In this document: positions 15,168 through 23,605 of the stretch, one piece after another
Position numbering within the stretch: position 1 is the first letter of the stretch
Layout: each line of letters starts with the position of its first letter
Origin: DUQW01 sp050953805
GTDB taxonomy: Bacteria; Bacillota_I; Bacilli_A; Acholeplasmatales; Acholeplasmataceae
Reading direction: 5' to 3'
DNA: 64,000 nt
Assembly (NCBI GenBank): GCA_050953805.1
Contig: JBMNNE010000002.1
Coordinates: 124,001-188,000 of the forward strand
Made by a program: the position numbers and the translations under genes
The notes under the pieces: generated by a model
Databases searched by the model: none
The model's input: the letters and a program-made list of their open reading frames with translations, nothing else
Told to the model about the DNA's origin: nothing

Positions 15168-18100
15168 ATGAAACCGAGAAGATTATTAGGTTTATTAGTT
15201 ATATTTATGTTTTTGTTATTTGGGCTTTTTGGTTGTGATCTAACGGATAATGGCGGAAATGATAATAAACAAAAAGGTAAAGCCCAAATCAATTTGATGT
15301 GTTTTGATACAAGAGAGTTAATTGGTGAACCGATTATAATGGAGGGAACATTAGGAAAATCTGAAGCGATAGAGATTCCTAAAGTCAACGGTTTTATGTG
15401 TCTAATAGAGGGGCCCTTTACTATTATGTATGGGGATCCAATGATTGATTTTTATATTCCTTATATACCAATTCACCCTACTCGTCCTAATGAAGGGATA
15501 GTAATTATTAAGTATCTTGATGAGCAAGGCATCTTCTTTGATTATGATGAAGTTGTTGGTGAAATCGGATCCAATCAAGAATTTACACCCGAATTACGAG
15601 CAGGTACTCATAGAGTAGCTGATCCTAATCAAGAGACACTAGTTATTGTTTTTGGAAGTGAAATTCAAATAATTGAAGTGACGGTTGTTCCGATAGTACA
15701 AATCAATAAATATCCGTATACTATCAACTATTTGGAAGAGACTACCAATAAAGTGTTACACACAAAGTTAACCGGGAGGTTACCGGAAGATGAAATTCTT
15801 AATTTAGAACCACACCCTGTGATTCCAGGTTATACTTTAAAAACAACCGTAACAACCCTTAAAATCAAACCTAGTTTGTCAGATGATAATGTGTTAAATG
15901 TATATTATGTTAAAGATCCAAGTCAATGGGCAACCATTACTTTTTTATTTGGAGAACATGCTACTCAAATTGGATTTAAACCTACTTCTTATGAAGTAAT
16001 TAAAAATCATCCATTAGATGGAGAAAATCAACCAGAGATTCATGTACCAGATTTTGAAACTGAAGCTGGATATAAAATTAATCCTGATGGCAAATGGTCA
16101 GTTGATATTACAGAAGTTTTAATGGTTACTAAAGATTTAGAAATTGTAGCTCAAGTAATAATTGATGAAGACCAAAAATTTGAATATACAGTTTATTACA
16201 AGGAAGATAGAGAGTATGGTAGTGAGCTTGCTGAAAGGGTAACCGGAACACATCATCTTGGAACAGTAATAGTACCTGAACATCCAGTAATTCCTGGTTA
16301 TACATTACAAACGGAAAATAGAGAATTTGAAATTCAAAATCATGAATACTATAATCGTTTTACCATTTATTATGTAAAAGATCCAACTCAATGGATAATC
16401 ATTGAATTTATAAGTAGATATTGTACCATGGGTGGCCCAGGAGCTTCATCATATGAAGTCATTAAAAACCACCCACTTAACGGAAGAAACCAACCCAATA
16501 TTGTCTTACGAAATATTGAAGGGATATACACTGGATATAAAAAAGCTGGCGACAATGATTGGACTCCAGCATTTTACAATGACTTAACACTTGAAGAAGA
16601 CACGACATTTTATACAAATATCGTAGTCGATGAATCCCAACAATATAAATATCAAGTATTTTATTACCAAAAAGATGGCGGCGGACTAGAAGTACATCCA
16701 GCTAAAACAGGATATCATCATGTGGGTAATTTAGATCTAGGATCTCATCCTGATGTTTATGGTTATAAATTAGTTGAAGGACAAAATACTAATTTAGAAA
16801 TTTATCCTAATGATTATAACTATATAAATGTTTACTATGTAAGAGATTTAGATAAATGGGTCACAGTAGAATTTTCTGGTGGAGATCACGGTGTGGTTTG
16901 GAGTGATATTACTAGTTATGATGTAATTAAAGGGGTTTCCTTAAATTCAACAACGCAACCTAAACCAATTACAAGCGGTCCAAGGGTGGAAAGTTATCCC
17001 GGATATAAACATAATACCGCTAATCCTTGGTCTCCGGGGTTTAATCCTTCTATGAATGTTACAGAAAATACAGTATTTGTTGCCCAATATGCAGTTGATA
17101 CTAATGTTAAATTTGCGTACCAAATTAACTATTTAGAAGAAGAAACCGAAAGAGTATTACTTAATCCTAAAAGAGATCAACATCATATAGGAACACTACA
17201 ATTAGCACCACACCCGGTATTTTCTGGGTATAAACCATCAACAACTAAAACAACAATAGAAATTACAGATAATACTGCAAATAATATATTAAATGTTTAC
17301 TATGCGAAAGATCCAACACAATGGACAACTTTAACTTTTACATCAGGTCCAGATTCAACGGTATTTGAAGCTGTGTTTGAGGTAATCAAAGGAATTCCGT
17401 TCCATATGCCAATCCAATTACCAATTACACCACCAGAGATTACAGCTAAGTTTGGTTATAAGATTAACCCTAATGATTGCTGGTCACCAGCATTCCACCC
17501 CCAAGGAACTACTAATGAACCAATAATATATTATTCTAAAGTCTTTTTTGATAGTGATTTATATACAACAGTTACATTTTCGCCAGGAGAAAATGCGACA
17601 TTAGAAGGTACTAATGTCTTTATAGTACTTAAAAATCATCCATTTAATGGCGAAAATCAAGATAAAGTCGTTGAACCGCCAACTGTTACACCAAATATTG
17701 GTTATCAAAATACTTCAGACGGAGATTGGGATCCAGTATTTGATCCAACAGCTTCGGCGACAGAACCGTTAGTATATAATGCTTTAGTTGATGTAGATAC
17801 ATCTCAGTGGCGGATTGTAACTATTAAACATATTGGTAAAGATTTAACTGGCAATTACACTACTTCATTATTAACTGAAACTGTTGATGTTATTGCAACC
17901 GTCAGCTATGATATGCCGCAAAAGAGTTTTACTGGGTTCACTTTTGATACAACTAATCCAGCTACTTATACTGTTGATTCAGGAGATAGCCAAATGGTAG
18001 AGGTTAAGTATACAAGAAATAAACATAATATTAGCTTTATTACTAATGTTGATATCACTCCAAGTCCAATTAACAATATCTATTACGGCGAAGAGGTAAT

Positions 18101-19370
18101 TGATATTTTAGTTTTAGATCAAACACCTCTTAAAACTGGTTATCATATAGAAGGATGGATTATACAAGGAACTGACACATTAGTAACAGCCGAATACAAA
18201 ATGCCAGATAATGATCTCGTGTTAGTAGCTAAGTGGAAAGCGAATACTTATCTAATCCATTTTAATCCAAATTGTTCAGATTATTCTGGGGTCATGTATG
18301 ACTTGCAAGCTACTTATGACCAATTAACAACATTAACAAAAATGGAATATACAAGAGAAGGTTATAAATTTTTAGGCTGGGCCATTGAACCTAGCGGTGG
18401 GAAAGTATATAACGATGAACACCAAGTTATAAACCTCGCTAAAAGTGGAGAATTTAGATTATATGCGGTCTGGCTCCAACTATATAAAATAACTCTTATT
18501 TTAAATGGTGGAACATTGCCTGAAGGCTACACTGAAACAATATATTTAGAAAAACATCAGATGACTTATCAAAACCCATATTATCTACCTATACCTACTA
18601 AAGAAAAAATACCTGCCCCTGGTGGTATAGAGTTTTATGAATTTGAATTCGGCGGATTTTTTGATACTGATGGATCCAAGCGTGAAAAATTAGTTTCTTA
18701 TCGTGATTACACCTTATCAGCTAAATGGCGTAAATTTTACCGCGAAGGTTACTATCCACAATCTAAGGTAACAGATTTAGATTTAATCGCTGCTTTAGAC
18801 CAACGAGATATAGTAATGAAAAGTGCCACAATCACTTCAAGAGGTGGTCAAACATTTACTGAAGTGTGGAATGTAATTACTTATAATGAAGAGAGATATG
18901 AAAAATTAGGAAATGATTATTATAAATACGAACTAATTATTTGGTATCTAACAGAAGATCATGTAGCTTATACTAAATACATATTAGATTTTGCCCCATT
19001 TGATAGTGGCGAAGCTAACACAAACACATACTATAATAGTTATATGTATCACTATATACACGATGTATTTAAAGCAAAAGTTAAATATAGTCCTCCAAGT
19101 TTACTTAATAAAGAAACTATAGAAAATTCCACTTATTTCCCTAGTTATGATGAAATAGTATCTTATCCAACTGATTATGCACAAGCTGTATTAGAGGGTA
19201 AGCGTTCTATTATACCTTGGGCAATATACAACACAGATAATTCAAGAAGTTATTGGACCGAATCTAAGAATCCAGAATATATTGGTAATGATTATTTATA
19301 TTATGTTATGTGGAACAGTTACCTTTCTACTGCTCCATCTAATTACGTTTTGGGTTTGCGCCTTCGTTAA
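15168..19370 (+). CDS. Large repeat-containing surface lipoprotein
   Basis: The protein is about 1400 residues. A lipoprotein signal peptide (MKPRRLLG... lipobox LFGC) predicts a membrane-anchored exported protein. At least four ~150-residue MucBP-like modules follow, each with a (I/V)xYxEE/K start, an HHxG step, HPVxxGY, an NVYYVKDPxxW strand and a VIKxxPLxxxxQP motif. After residue ~940 come InlB/Listeria-Bacteroides-type repeats (REGYKFLGWAIEP, LYAVW). The last ~200 residues resemble DUF6273 (GYYPQSK, YNSYMYHYIHDVF, final GLRLR). A likely role is adhesion or surface interaction. The ATG at 15168 has AAGGAGG; an in-frame ATG at 15144 lies before that site and is rejected. Confidence 0.85.
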   Translation: MKPRRLLGLLVIFMFLLFGLFGCDLTDNGGNDNKQKGKAQINLMCFDTRELIGEPIIMEGTLGKSEAIEIPKVNGFMCLIEGPFTIMYGDPMIDFYIPYIPIHPTRPNEGIVIIKYLDEQGIFFDYDEVVGEIGSNQEFTPELRAGTHRVADPNQETLVIVFGSEIQIIEVTVVPIVQINKYPYTINYLEETTNKVLHTKLTGRLPEDEILNLEPHPVIPGYTLKTTVTTLKIKPSLSDDNVLNVYYVKDPSQWATITFLFGEHATQIGFKPTSYEVIKNHPLDGENQPEIHVPDFETEAGYKINPDGKWSVDITEVLMVTKDLEIVAQVIIDEDQKFEYTVYYKEDREYGSELAERVTGTHHLGTVIVPEHPVIPGYTLQTENREFEIQNHEYYNRFTIYYVKDPTQWIIIEFISRYCTMGGPGASSYEVIKNHPLNGRNQPNIVLRNIEGIYTGYKKAGDNDWTPAFYNDLTLEEDTTFYTNIVVDESQQYKYQVFYYQKDGGGLEVHPAKTGYHHVGNLDLGSHPDVYGYKLVEGQNTNLEIYPNDYNYINVYYVRDLDKWVTVEFSGGDHGVVWSDITSYDVIKGVSLNSTTQPKPITSGPRVESYPGYKHNTANPWSPGFNPSMNVTENTVFVAQYAVDTNVKFAYQINYLEEETERVLLNPKRDQHHIGTLQLAPHPVFSGYKPSTTKTTIEITDNTANNILNVYYAKDPTQWTTLTFTSGPDSTVFEAVFEVIKGIPFHMPIQLPITPPEITAKFGYKINPNDCWSPAFHPQGTTNEPIIYYSKVFFDSDLYTTVTFSPGENATLEGTNVFIVLKNHPFNGENQDKVVEPPTVTPNIGYQNTSDGDWDPVFDPTASATEPLVYNALVDVDTSQWRIVTIKHIGKDLTGNYTTSLLTETVDVIATVSYDMPQKSFTGFTFDTTNPATYTVDSGDSQMVEVKYTRNKHNISFITNVDITPSPINNIYYGEEVIDILVLDQTPLKTGYHIEGWIIQGTDTLVTAEYKMPDNDLVLVAKWKANTYLIHFNPNCSDYSGVMYDLQATYDQLTTLTKMEYTREGYKFLGWAIEPSGGKVYNDEHQVINLAKSGEFRLYAVWLQLYKITLILNGGTLPEGYTETIYLEKHQMTYQNPYYLPIPTKEKIPAPGGIEFYEFEFGGFFDTDGSKREKLVSYRDYTLSAKWRKFYREGYYPQSKVTDLDLIAALDQRDIVMKSATITSRGGQTFTEVWNVITYNEERYEKLGNDYYKYELIIWYLTEDHVAYTKYILDFAPFDSGEANTNTYYNSYMYHYIHDVFKAKVKYSPPSLLNKETIENSTYFPSYDEIVSYPTDYAQAVLEGKRSIIPWAIYNTDNSRSYWTESKNPEYIGNDYLYYVMWNSYLSTAPSNYVLGLRLR

Positions 19371-19497
19371 TGCTTGGTTAAAATAAGAAAAAAACTTAGA
19401 TAAATGATTATAACACCTTCAAAGTAAATACATAAAATAAACAAAAATGTTTAATATTTAGTGATACAGTTTTCATATTACATTTTTGATATAGAAT

Positions 19498-19538
19498 TTT
19501 AAAAGTAGACTCTAATAAAAAGAGATCTACTTTTTTTG
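19498..19538 (+). terminator. Terminator downstream of the large lipoprotein gene
   Basis: AAAAGTAGA-CTCT pairs with AGAG-A-TCTACTTTT with one bulge, followed by a T-tract. It is about 130 bases after the stop codon. Confidence 0.75.
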
Positions 19539-19680
19539 TTGTAGTTTATCTTTCCTTAAAAAGTATGACAACAGATTATTTAATAATTGATAACTTCTTC
19601 TACAAAAATCTATATGCATTATTTAAATCTTCAATTAGCAACCACCATTTTGATGTCATACAACATATAATTTATTAAAA

Positions 19681-19900
19681 TTTTTATCAAAATTATTATT
19701 TTCATAAAATTATAGTAATCAACAGTTTTTGATAAAATTATCAATAAAACTACAATTAAATTTAGATTTGAAGAAAAATTTTATCAAATTGTTAATTTTA
19801 ATAGAAATATAATTATCATCCGTTTTTGATGAAAAAATTAATAAAACTGCTGTTAAAGTTGTAATTAAATATCTTTTTTATCAAATTTCAATAAAAAGTA
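19681..19900. repeat. ~97-base imperfect tandem repeat with inverted arms
   Basis: Two units (from 19681 and from 19778) and the start of a third (from 19874) repeat with a period of about 97 bases. The words TTTTATCAAA and GTTTTTGAT-AAAA recur at that spacing. In the first unit, TTTTATCAAAA (19682-19692) and TTTTGATAAAA (19727-19737) are a perfect 11-bp inverted pair. The gap 19371-19955 contains no gene that I can support. Confidence 0.65.
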
Positions 19901-19923
19901 AGCTTTTTAAGGGCCTACTTTTC
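19893..19923 (-). terminator. Terminator of the PadR-DUF1700-DUF4097 operon
   Basis: On the minus strand AAAAGTAGGC pairs with GCTTACTTTTT, ending in a T-run, 33 bases after the DUF4097 stop codon. Confidence 0.7.
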
Positions 19924-19955
19924 ATTAATATTTTATAATTTTTTCTAATCAACTA

Positions 19956-20921
19956 TTAATCGACAATTCTTATACTAATATTTCCGGTATCAGTTTGAAT
20001 TTCACATATCCCACCGGTAGTGGTTCTAGGTACATCAACCTTGCCATTTTCAGTAGTTGCATAAAAGATTTTACTAGTTAATAGTGTTCCAGTAACACTA
20101 CCGGTTGATGTTTTAATATAAATTTCTCCCGCATCACAACCATCAAAGATAACTCTTCCAGTGCTCGCGTTAAAATTAAAACTATTAGTCGCTATTACAT
20201 TGGTTAAGTTCATTCTTCCAGTGGAAGTATTAATTCTTAAACTATCACAATTAACATCTTTTAATGTGAAATATCCGGTACTTGATTTTAATCTAATTTG
20301 ATTAGTAGCATTGATATTTTCTAAGTTATAAATACCAGTTGATGTTTCGATATTAATGTTATCCGCATTAAGATTTTTTAATTTAACCGATCCAGTTTCT
20401 GTTTGAATAGTAATATCTTTCGCATCGGCAAATAACTGAATTTTACCTGTTTCAGTATCAATATTAACGACATTAAAATTGAACTCTTTTGGTATTTCAA
20501 TATTACCGACTGCGGTCGTTATTACTAATGAATCATAAGTATCTTTTGGTAAGTATATTTCCATTTTTTCTTTTTCAAATAATAAATTAGTAAAGAAATG
20601 CCATTTCTTAGTATTAACTTCGCGAATTTTAAGTGTATCATTAACGACATTAATCTCATAAGTTAATCTTTTTCTTTCTTGGTAAATAATTTTACCAGTA
20701 GGATCGTTAGTTTTAATTAAAACGATATCAGTTACGTCAGCACTAATCTTGATAAGATTAAAATCTTCAGTTAAGATTTTTTCTTTATTTTCTGAATCGT
20801 CTCTTCCGTTTAATTTCTTATAACTAAAATCATTGACCGCTAATACTGTAATAAATATAGCTAATCCAAATACTACTAAAACCGAAGCGATAATTAATGA
20901 TATTTTTATTCCTTTTTTCAT
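19956..20921 (-). CDS. DUF4097 (beta-helix, adhesin-like) membrane-anchored protein
   Basis: This 321-residue protein has an N-terminal TM helix (ISLIIASVLVVFGLAIFITVLAV) and then repeated short strands in a DUF4097 pattern, with the words ETETGSV / TSTGxxNL recurring about every 20 residues, as expected for a right-handed beta-helix. DUF4097 proteins usually sit with DUF1700 and PadR genes; the set is thought to sense envelope stress, but the mechanism is not established. The ATG at 20921 follows GGGGAGAG and starts right at the end of the DUF1700 gene. A longer start at 20942 would lie inside that gene and lacks a site. Confidence 0.85.
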   Translation of the reverse strand: MKKGIKISLIIASVLVVFGLAIFITVLAVNDFSYKKLNGRDDSENKEKILTEDFNLIKISADVTDIVLIKTNDPTGKIIYQERKRLTYEINVVNDTLKIREVNTKKWHFFTNLLFEKEKMEIYLPKDTYDSLVITTAVGNIEIPKEFNFNVVNIDTETGKIQLFADAKDITIQTETGSVKLKNLNADNINIETSTGIYNLENINATNQIRLKSSTGYFTLKDVNCDSLRINTSTGRMNLTNVIATNSFNFNASTGRVIFDGCDAGEIYIKTSTGSVTGTLLTSKIFYATTENGKVDVPRTTTGGICEIQTDTGNISIRIVD

Positions 20922-20922
20922 T

Positions 20923-21519
20923 TTAACTCTCCCCACCAACAAGTGCTTTTTTAATGCTTAATATTATTTTTTGGGTTAACTTAGCTGTTAACTCTGTGAC
21001 TTTAACACATAAATAAAATAAGAATATAGCCACACCTACACAAAGTAAACTTAACCCAAACATACCGGCACTAGCTAATAAATAGCCATCAAAAAGATGA
21101 ATAATTGAATCGATTAGAAAACTAATCCCTCCAGCAACTAGTGAACCCTCAACTGACCATAAGACAATTACCGCCGACCATAGTAATATTGCAAAAACGA
21201 AGAGAAATGCGAGAAGCATTACTAATAGCGGAAACCATAGTGGAAATCCCAAAATAATTAGTATAATTTCCCAATTTTCTAGTTTTCTTTTTGGTTTAAC
21301 TTTTTCTTTAACGATCCTTGCCAGTGGCGTTGCCTCAATGACTTTAGCCGCTACAGCATCAGAGGTGCCGATTTCATTGATTGCATCTTCTTCACTTAAA
21401 CCTTCTTCCATACGATCATCAATCATTTCTGAATAAAATGATATTCGATCTTCAATATCTTCTTTAGGCAATCCTTTTAATTTTAACCTAAGTTCTGATA
21501 AAAACTTTTCTTTTGTCAT
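20923..21519 (-). CDS. DUF1700 (HAAS-type) membrane protein
   Basis: The 198-residue protein has an N-terminal ~70-residue helical cytoplasmic domain with FLSELRLKLKGLPKEDIED and an EEGLSEEDAINEIG stretch, the DUF1700/HAAS signature. Four hydrophobic segments follow from about 80. It overlaps the PadR gene by 4 bases (ATGA) and abuts the DUF4097 gene, so the three are translated as a unit. It is probably a signalling partner of DUF4097. Confidence 0.88.
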   Translation of the reverse strand: MTKEKFLSELRLKLKGLPKEDIEDRISFYSEMIDDRMEEGLSEEDAINEIGTSDAVAAKVIEATPLARIVKEKVKPKRKLENWEIILIILGFPLWFPLLVMLLAFLFVFAILLWSAVIVLWSVEGSLVAGGISFLIDSIIHLFDGYLLASAGMFGLSLLCVGVAIFLFYLCVKVTELTAKLTQKIILSIKKALVGGES

Positions 21520-21830
21520 ACGACATCCTCCCTAATAATAAACTTTGCCATCGCTTCCATATCAGTCCAATACTCCTTAAACTCTTCTATTTTTTTTAAT
21601 CCCAACTTCGTAATCTGATAATACTTACGAAGTCGCGAGTTATGTTCGACCGTTTTAACGGTCAACATGTCGGTATCTTCTAATCTTTTTAAAATTGTGT
21701 ATAGCGTTGATTCAGAAATGCTAACATATGGTTCCATATCTTTAATGATTCGGTACCCATATGATGGTTGATTGCGAATTACCGCTAGGACACAAACCTC
21801 TAAAAGGCCACGCTTTAATTGAACATCCAC
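21516..21830 (-). CDS. PadR-family transcriptional regulator
   Basis: The 104-residue protein has the PadR winged helix: LKRGLLEVCVLAVIRNQPSYGYRI, then SESTLYTILKRLED and YYQITKLGLKKIEEF. The short C-terminus places it in the PadR-s2 subgroup. It likely represses its own operon through the dyad at 21851-21871, which overlaps the -10 box. It heads the operon with DUF1700 and DUF4097. Confidence 0.93.
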   Translation of the reverse strand: MDVQLKRGLLEVCVLAVIRNQPSYGYRIIKDMEPYVSISESTLYTILKRLEDTDMLTVKTVEHNSRLRKYYQITKLGLKKIEEFKEYWTDMEAMAKFIIREDVV

Positions 21831-21850
21831 TGTATACCTCCTCTTACATA

Positions 21851-21871
21851 ATACATCGTATCACGAAGTAT
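21851..21871 (-). promoter_or_regulatory. PadR operator candidate
   Basis: Read on the minus strand, ATACTTCGT-GAT-ACGATGTAT is a 21-base dyad with one mismatched pair. It overlaps the -10 box TACGAT (21860-21855), and the -35 TTGACA lies at 21884-21879 with an 18-base spacer. Placement and ATAC...GTAT ends suit PadR autorepression. Confidence 0.7.
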
Positions 21872-21917
21872 AGGGGTTTGTCAACACTTTTTATTAAGAA
21901 AATTGTAAAAATTTTTT

Positions 21918-21946
21918 TAAAATAAAAATAGGGGATAAAATCCCCT
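21918..21946 (-). terminator. Terminator after the 132-residue membrane protein gene
   Basis: AGGGGATTTTATCCCCT forms a strong hairpin followed by TTTTTATTTT on the minus strand. Confidence 0.85.
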
Positions 21947-21965
21947 AAAGTTATATTTAATTTTT

Positions 21966-22364
21966 TTAATTATTTTCGATAATTTTTTTATCACCAAAAT
22001 ATCCTAGTAACATTAAGACTAATGCGCTTCCTGCCAATAAGCCATCTGGAATTCCAGCTGGCAGCATAAACATCATTAATATCATCGTTACTACTGAATT
22101 AATAATTGATAGAGCTAGTCCCCACATTCTATTTTTAAGTAAGCCAACGGCTCCAATAATTCTTAAAACTCCAAAGATTACCCCCATAATTGTCATCATT
22201 ACTATATTGTCTTGTAAGTATTGTAAGCGAAAAGAAAAGTATTGATTAACATCAATCCCACCATTACTTAAAATTGAAGTAATGACTAACATTACCACTC
22301 CGGCTAATTCCATTAATCCGCCGTGGATAATCATTAAAATGGCTGGTGCTCGATATTTTTTCAT
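21966..22364 (-). CDS. Hypothetical four-TM membrane protein
   Basis: The 132 residues form four hydrophobic helices (about 6-30, 53-75, 78-98, 100-124) separated by short loops, with a charged DKKIIENN tail. No family is recognised with certainty; the build resembles small DUF4064-like membrane proteins. The ATG at 22364 follows AGAGGTGAT. It is a single-gene unit with its own terminator. Function is unknown. Confidence 0.7.
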   Translation of the reverse strand: MKKYRAPAILMIIHGGLMELAGVVMLVITSILSNGGIDVNQYFSFRLQYLQDNIVMMTIMGVIFGVLRIIGAVGLLKNRMWGLALSIINSVVTMILMMFMLPAGIPDGLLAGSALVLMLLGYFGDKKIIENN

Positions 22365-22688
22365 ATTTTTATATCACCTCTACTTCTTATTTTACATAAC
22401 CGCTATTTAAAATTATTATAAAATGCTTTAGTTATTGGCAATGTTACCGGTTTTAGTTTTTCCTTAATAATTCTTTACATTTTTGTAAGTTTATTTAATA
22501 TAATTATCCGTAATTCTTTTAATATAATGATAATGATATTTATTCATCGACAATTCATAATGTTGTTTACAACAAAACTAAAGACCGTTTTTTGATAAGT
22601 AATCGTTATTCAATAAAACGGAATATATTCATATATTTAGTTTTGTTACATAAAAAAGAAGTCAATCATCATTTTGAGATTAACTTCT
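22365..22688. other. Intergenic region with a long interrupted inverted repeat
   Basis: No gene is seen. Between 22571 and 22647 there are nested inverted arms: AACAAAACTAAA (22571-22582) with TTTAGTTTTGTT (22636-22647), and CCGTTTT (22585-22591) with AAAACGG (22615-22621). A partial TTGATAA/TTATTCAA pair lies inside. The folded RNA would be a ~77-base hairpin with internal loops on either strand. Confidence 0.55.
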
Positions 22689-22691
22689 TTA
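22651..22691 (-). terminator. Terminator of the lipid kinase gene
   Basis: AAAGAAGTTAATCTC pairs imperfectly with GATTGACTTCTTT and is followed by a T-run on the minus strand. The stem begins at the stop codon itself. Confidence 0.75.
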
Positions 22692-23597
22692 ATAAAATTT
22701 TTTGATTTGTTTTGGATGAGCGTAAAATTCAATCGCTCTCGGAATTACTTTTAGTTCAATCTTTCCTTCAGCCAGTAATTCGCCATCGCAATTCCATTTA
22801 ACATCTTCTCCATTAAGAGGGGTAATGATAGCGTGATCGGTTGAGATATGGAGTTCCTTATATTGTTTCTTCCCAGCTAATAAAATAAACATAACTAGTC
22901 TTAAAATTAAAGCTAAATTACGGTCGGTAAAAATTCTAATGTCAACTAAACCATCATTGAGTTTAGTTTTTTTAGAAAAACGGAATAGCTTTAATCCGCC
23001 AAATTGATTAGCTGATAAAGCTAACATTAATGAAACATCTTTTTCGCATACTTTATCATCATACTCAATTCTAGCTCTAAAAAATGGTTTTTTATTTAAA
23101 CTTCTAATTCCAGCTCTAAAATATGCCATTGAACCGTATTTTTTCTTCTCTTCGCGCTTCGCTTCATAACTAACCGAAGTTAAATATCCGGCTGCCGTTA
23201 CATAAATAAAATATTTATCATTAATTTGGTTGACATCAGTGGCAACCGCTTCGTTATTAAAAATAAAATCGATGTTTTTTTCAATCTTTTTAGGAACTCC
23301 TAAAATCTTAGCGAAATCATTAACGGTACCAATTGGAACGATGGCAATTTTCGGTCTAATCTCTGATCTCATTAGTCCATTGATGACTTCATTAATGGTG
23401 CCATCACCACCACAGACAAGATAAGTATCATATTTTGTCGCCCATAAAAAGGCTTTTTCTGTTAGATCGTTAGTGCAAGTTGAAAAATAAACGTCTAAAT
23501 GATATCCTTTTTCTTCAAACTTACGTTTCGCTACTTTAACGATGTGATCAACATTTTCTCGTCCACTTGCTGGATTTACTAACAAAATCGCTTTCAT
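22689..23597 (-). CDS. Diacylglycerol/lipid kinase family protein (YegS/DgkB-like)
   Basis: The 302-residue protein has the DAGK catalytic domain: LLVNPASGR at the start, VCGGDGTINEVING near 71-84, and VPIGTVNDFAKIL at about 107-119. The C-terminal beta-rich half ends in IELKVIPRAIEFYA. It would phosphorylate diacylglycerol or a related lipid using ATP, returning it to phospholipid synthesis at the membrane inner face. It starts 8 bases after the NrdD-NrdG fusion gene and has no clear ribosome site, so translation may be coupled to that gene. Confidence 0.9.
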   Translation of the reverse strand: MKAILLVNPASGRENVDHIVKVAKRKFEEKGYHLDVYFSTCTNDLTEKAFLWATKYDTYLVCGGDGTINEVINGLMRSEIRPKIAIVPIGTVNDFAKILGVPKKIEKNIDFIFNNEAVATDVNQINDKYFIYVTAAGYLTSVSYEAKREEKKKYGSMAYFRAGIRSLNKKPFFRARIEYDDKVCEKDVSLMLALSANQFGGLKLFRFSKKTKLNDGLVDIRIFTDRNLALILRLVMFILLAGKKQYKELHISTDHAIITPLNGEDVKWNCDGELLAEGKIELKVIPRAIEFYAHPKQIKKFY

Positions 23598-23605
23598 TAA
23601 TTTTA

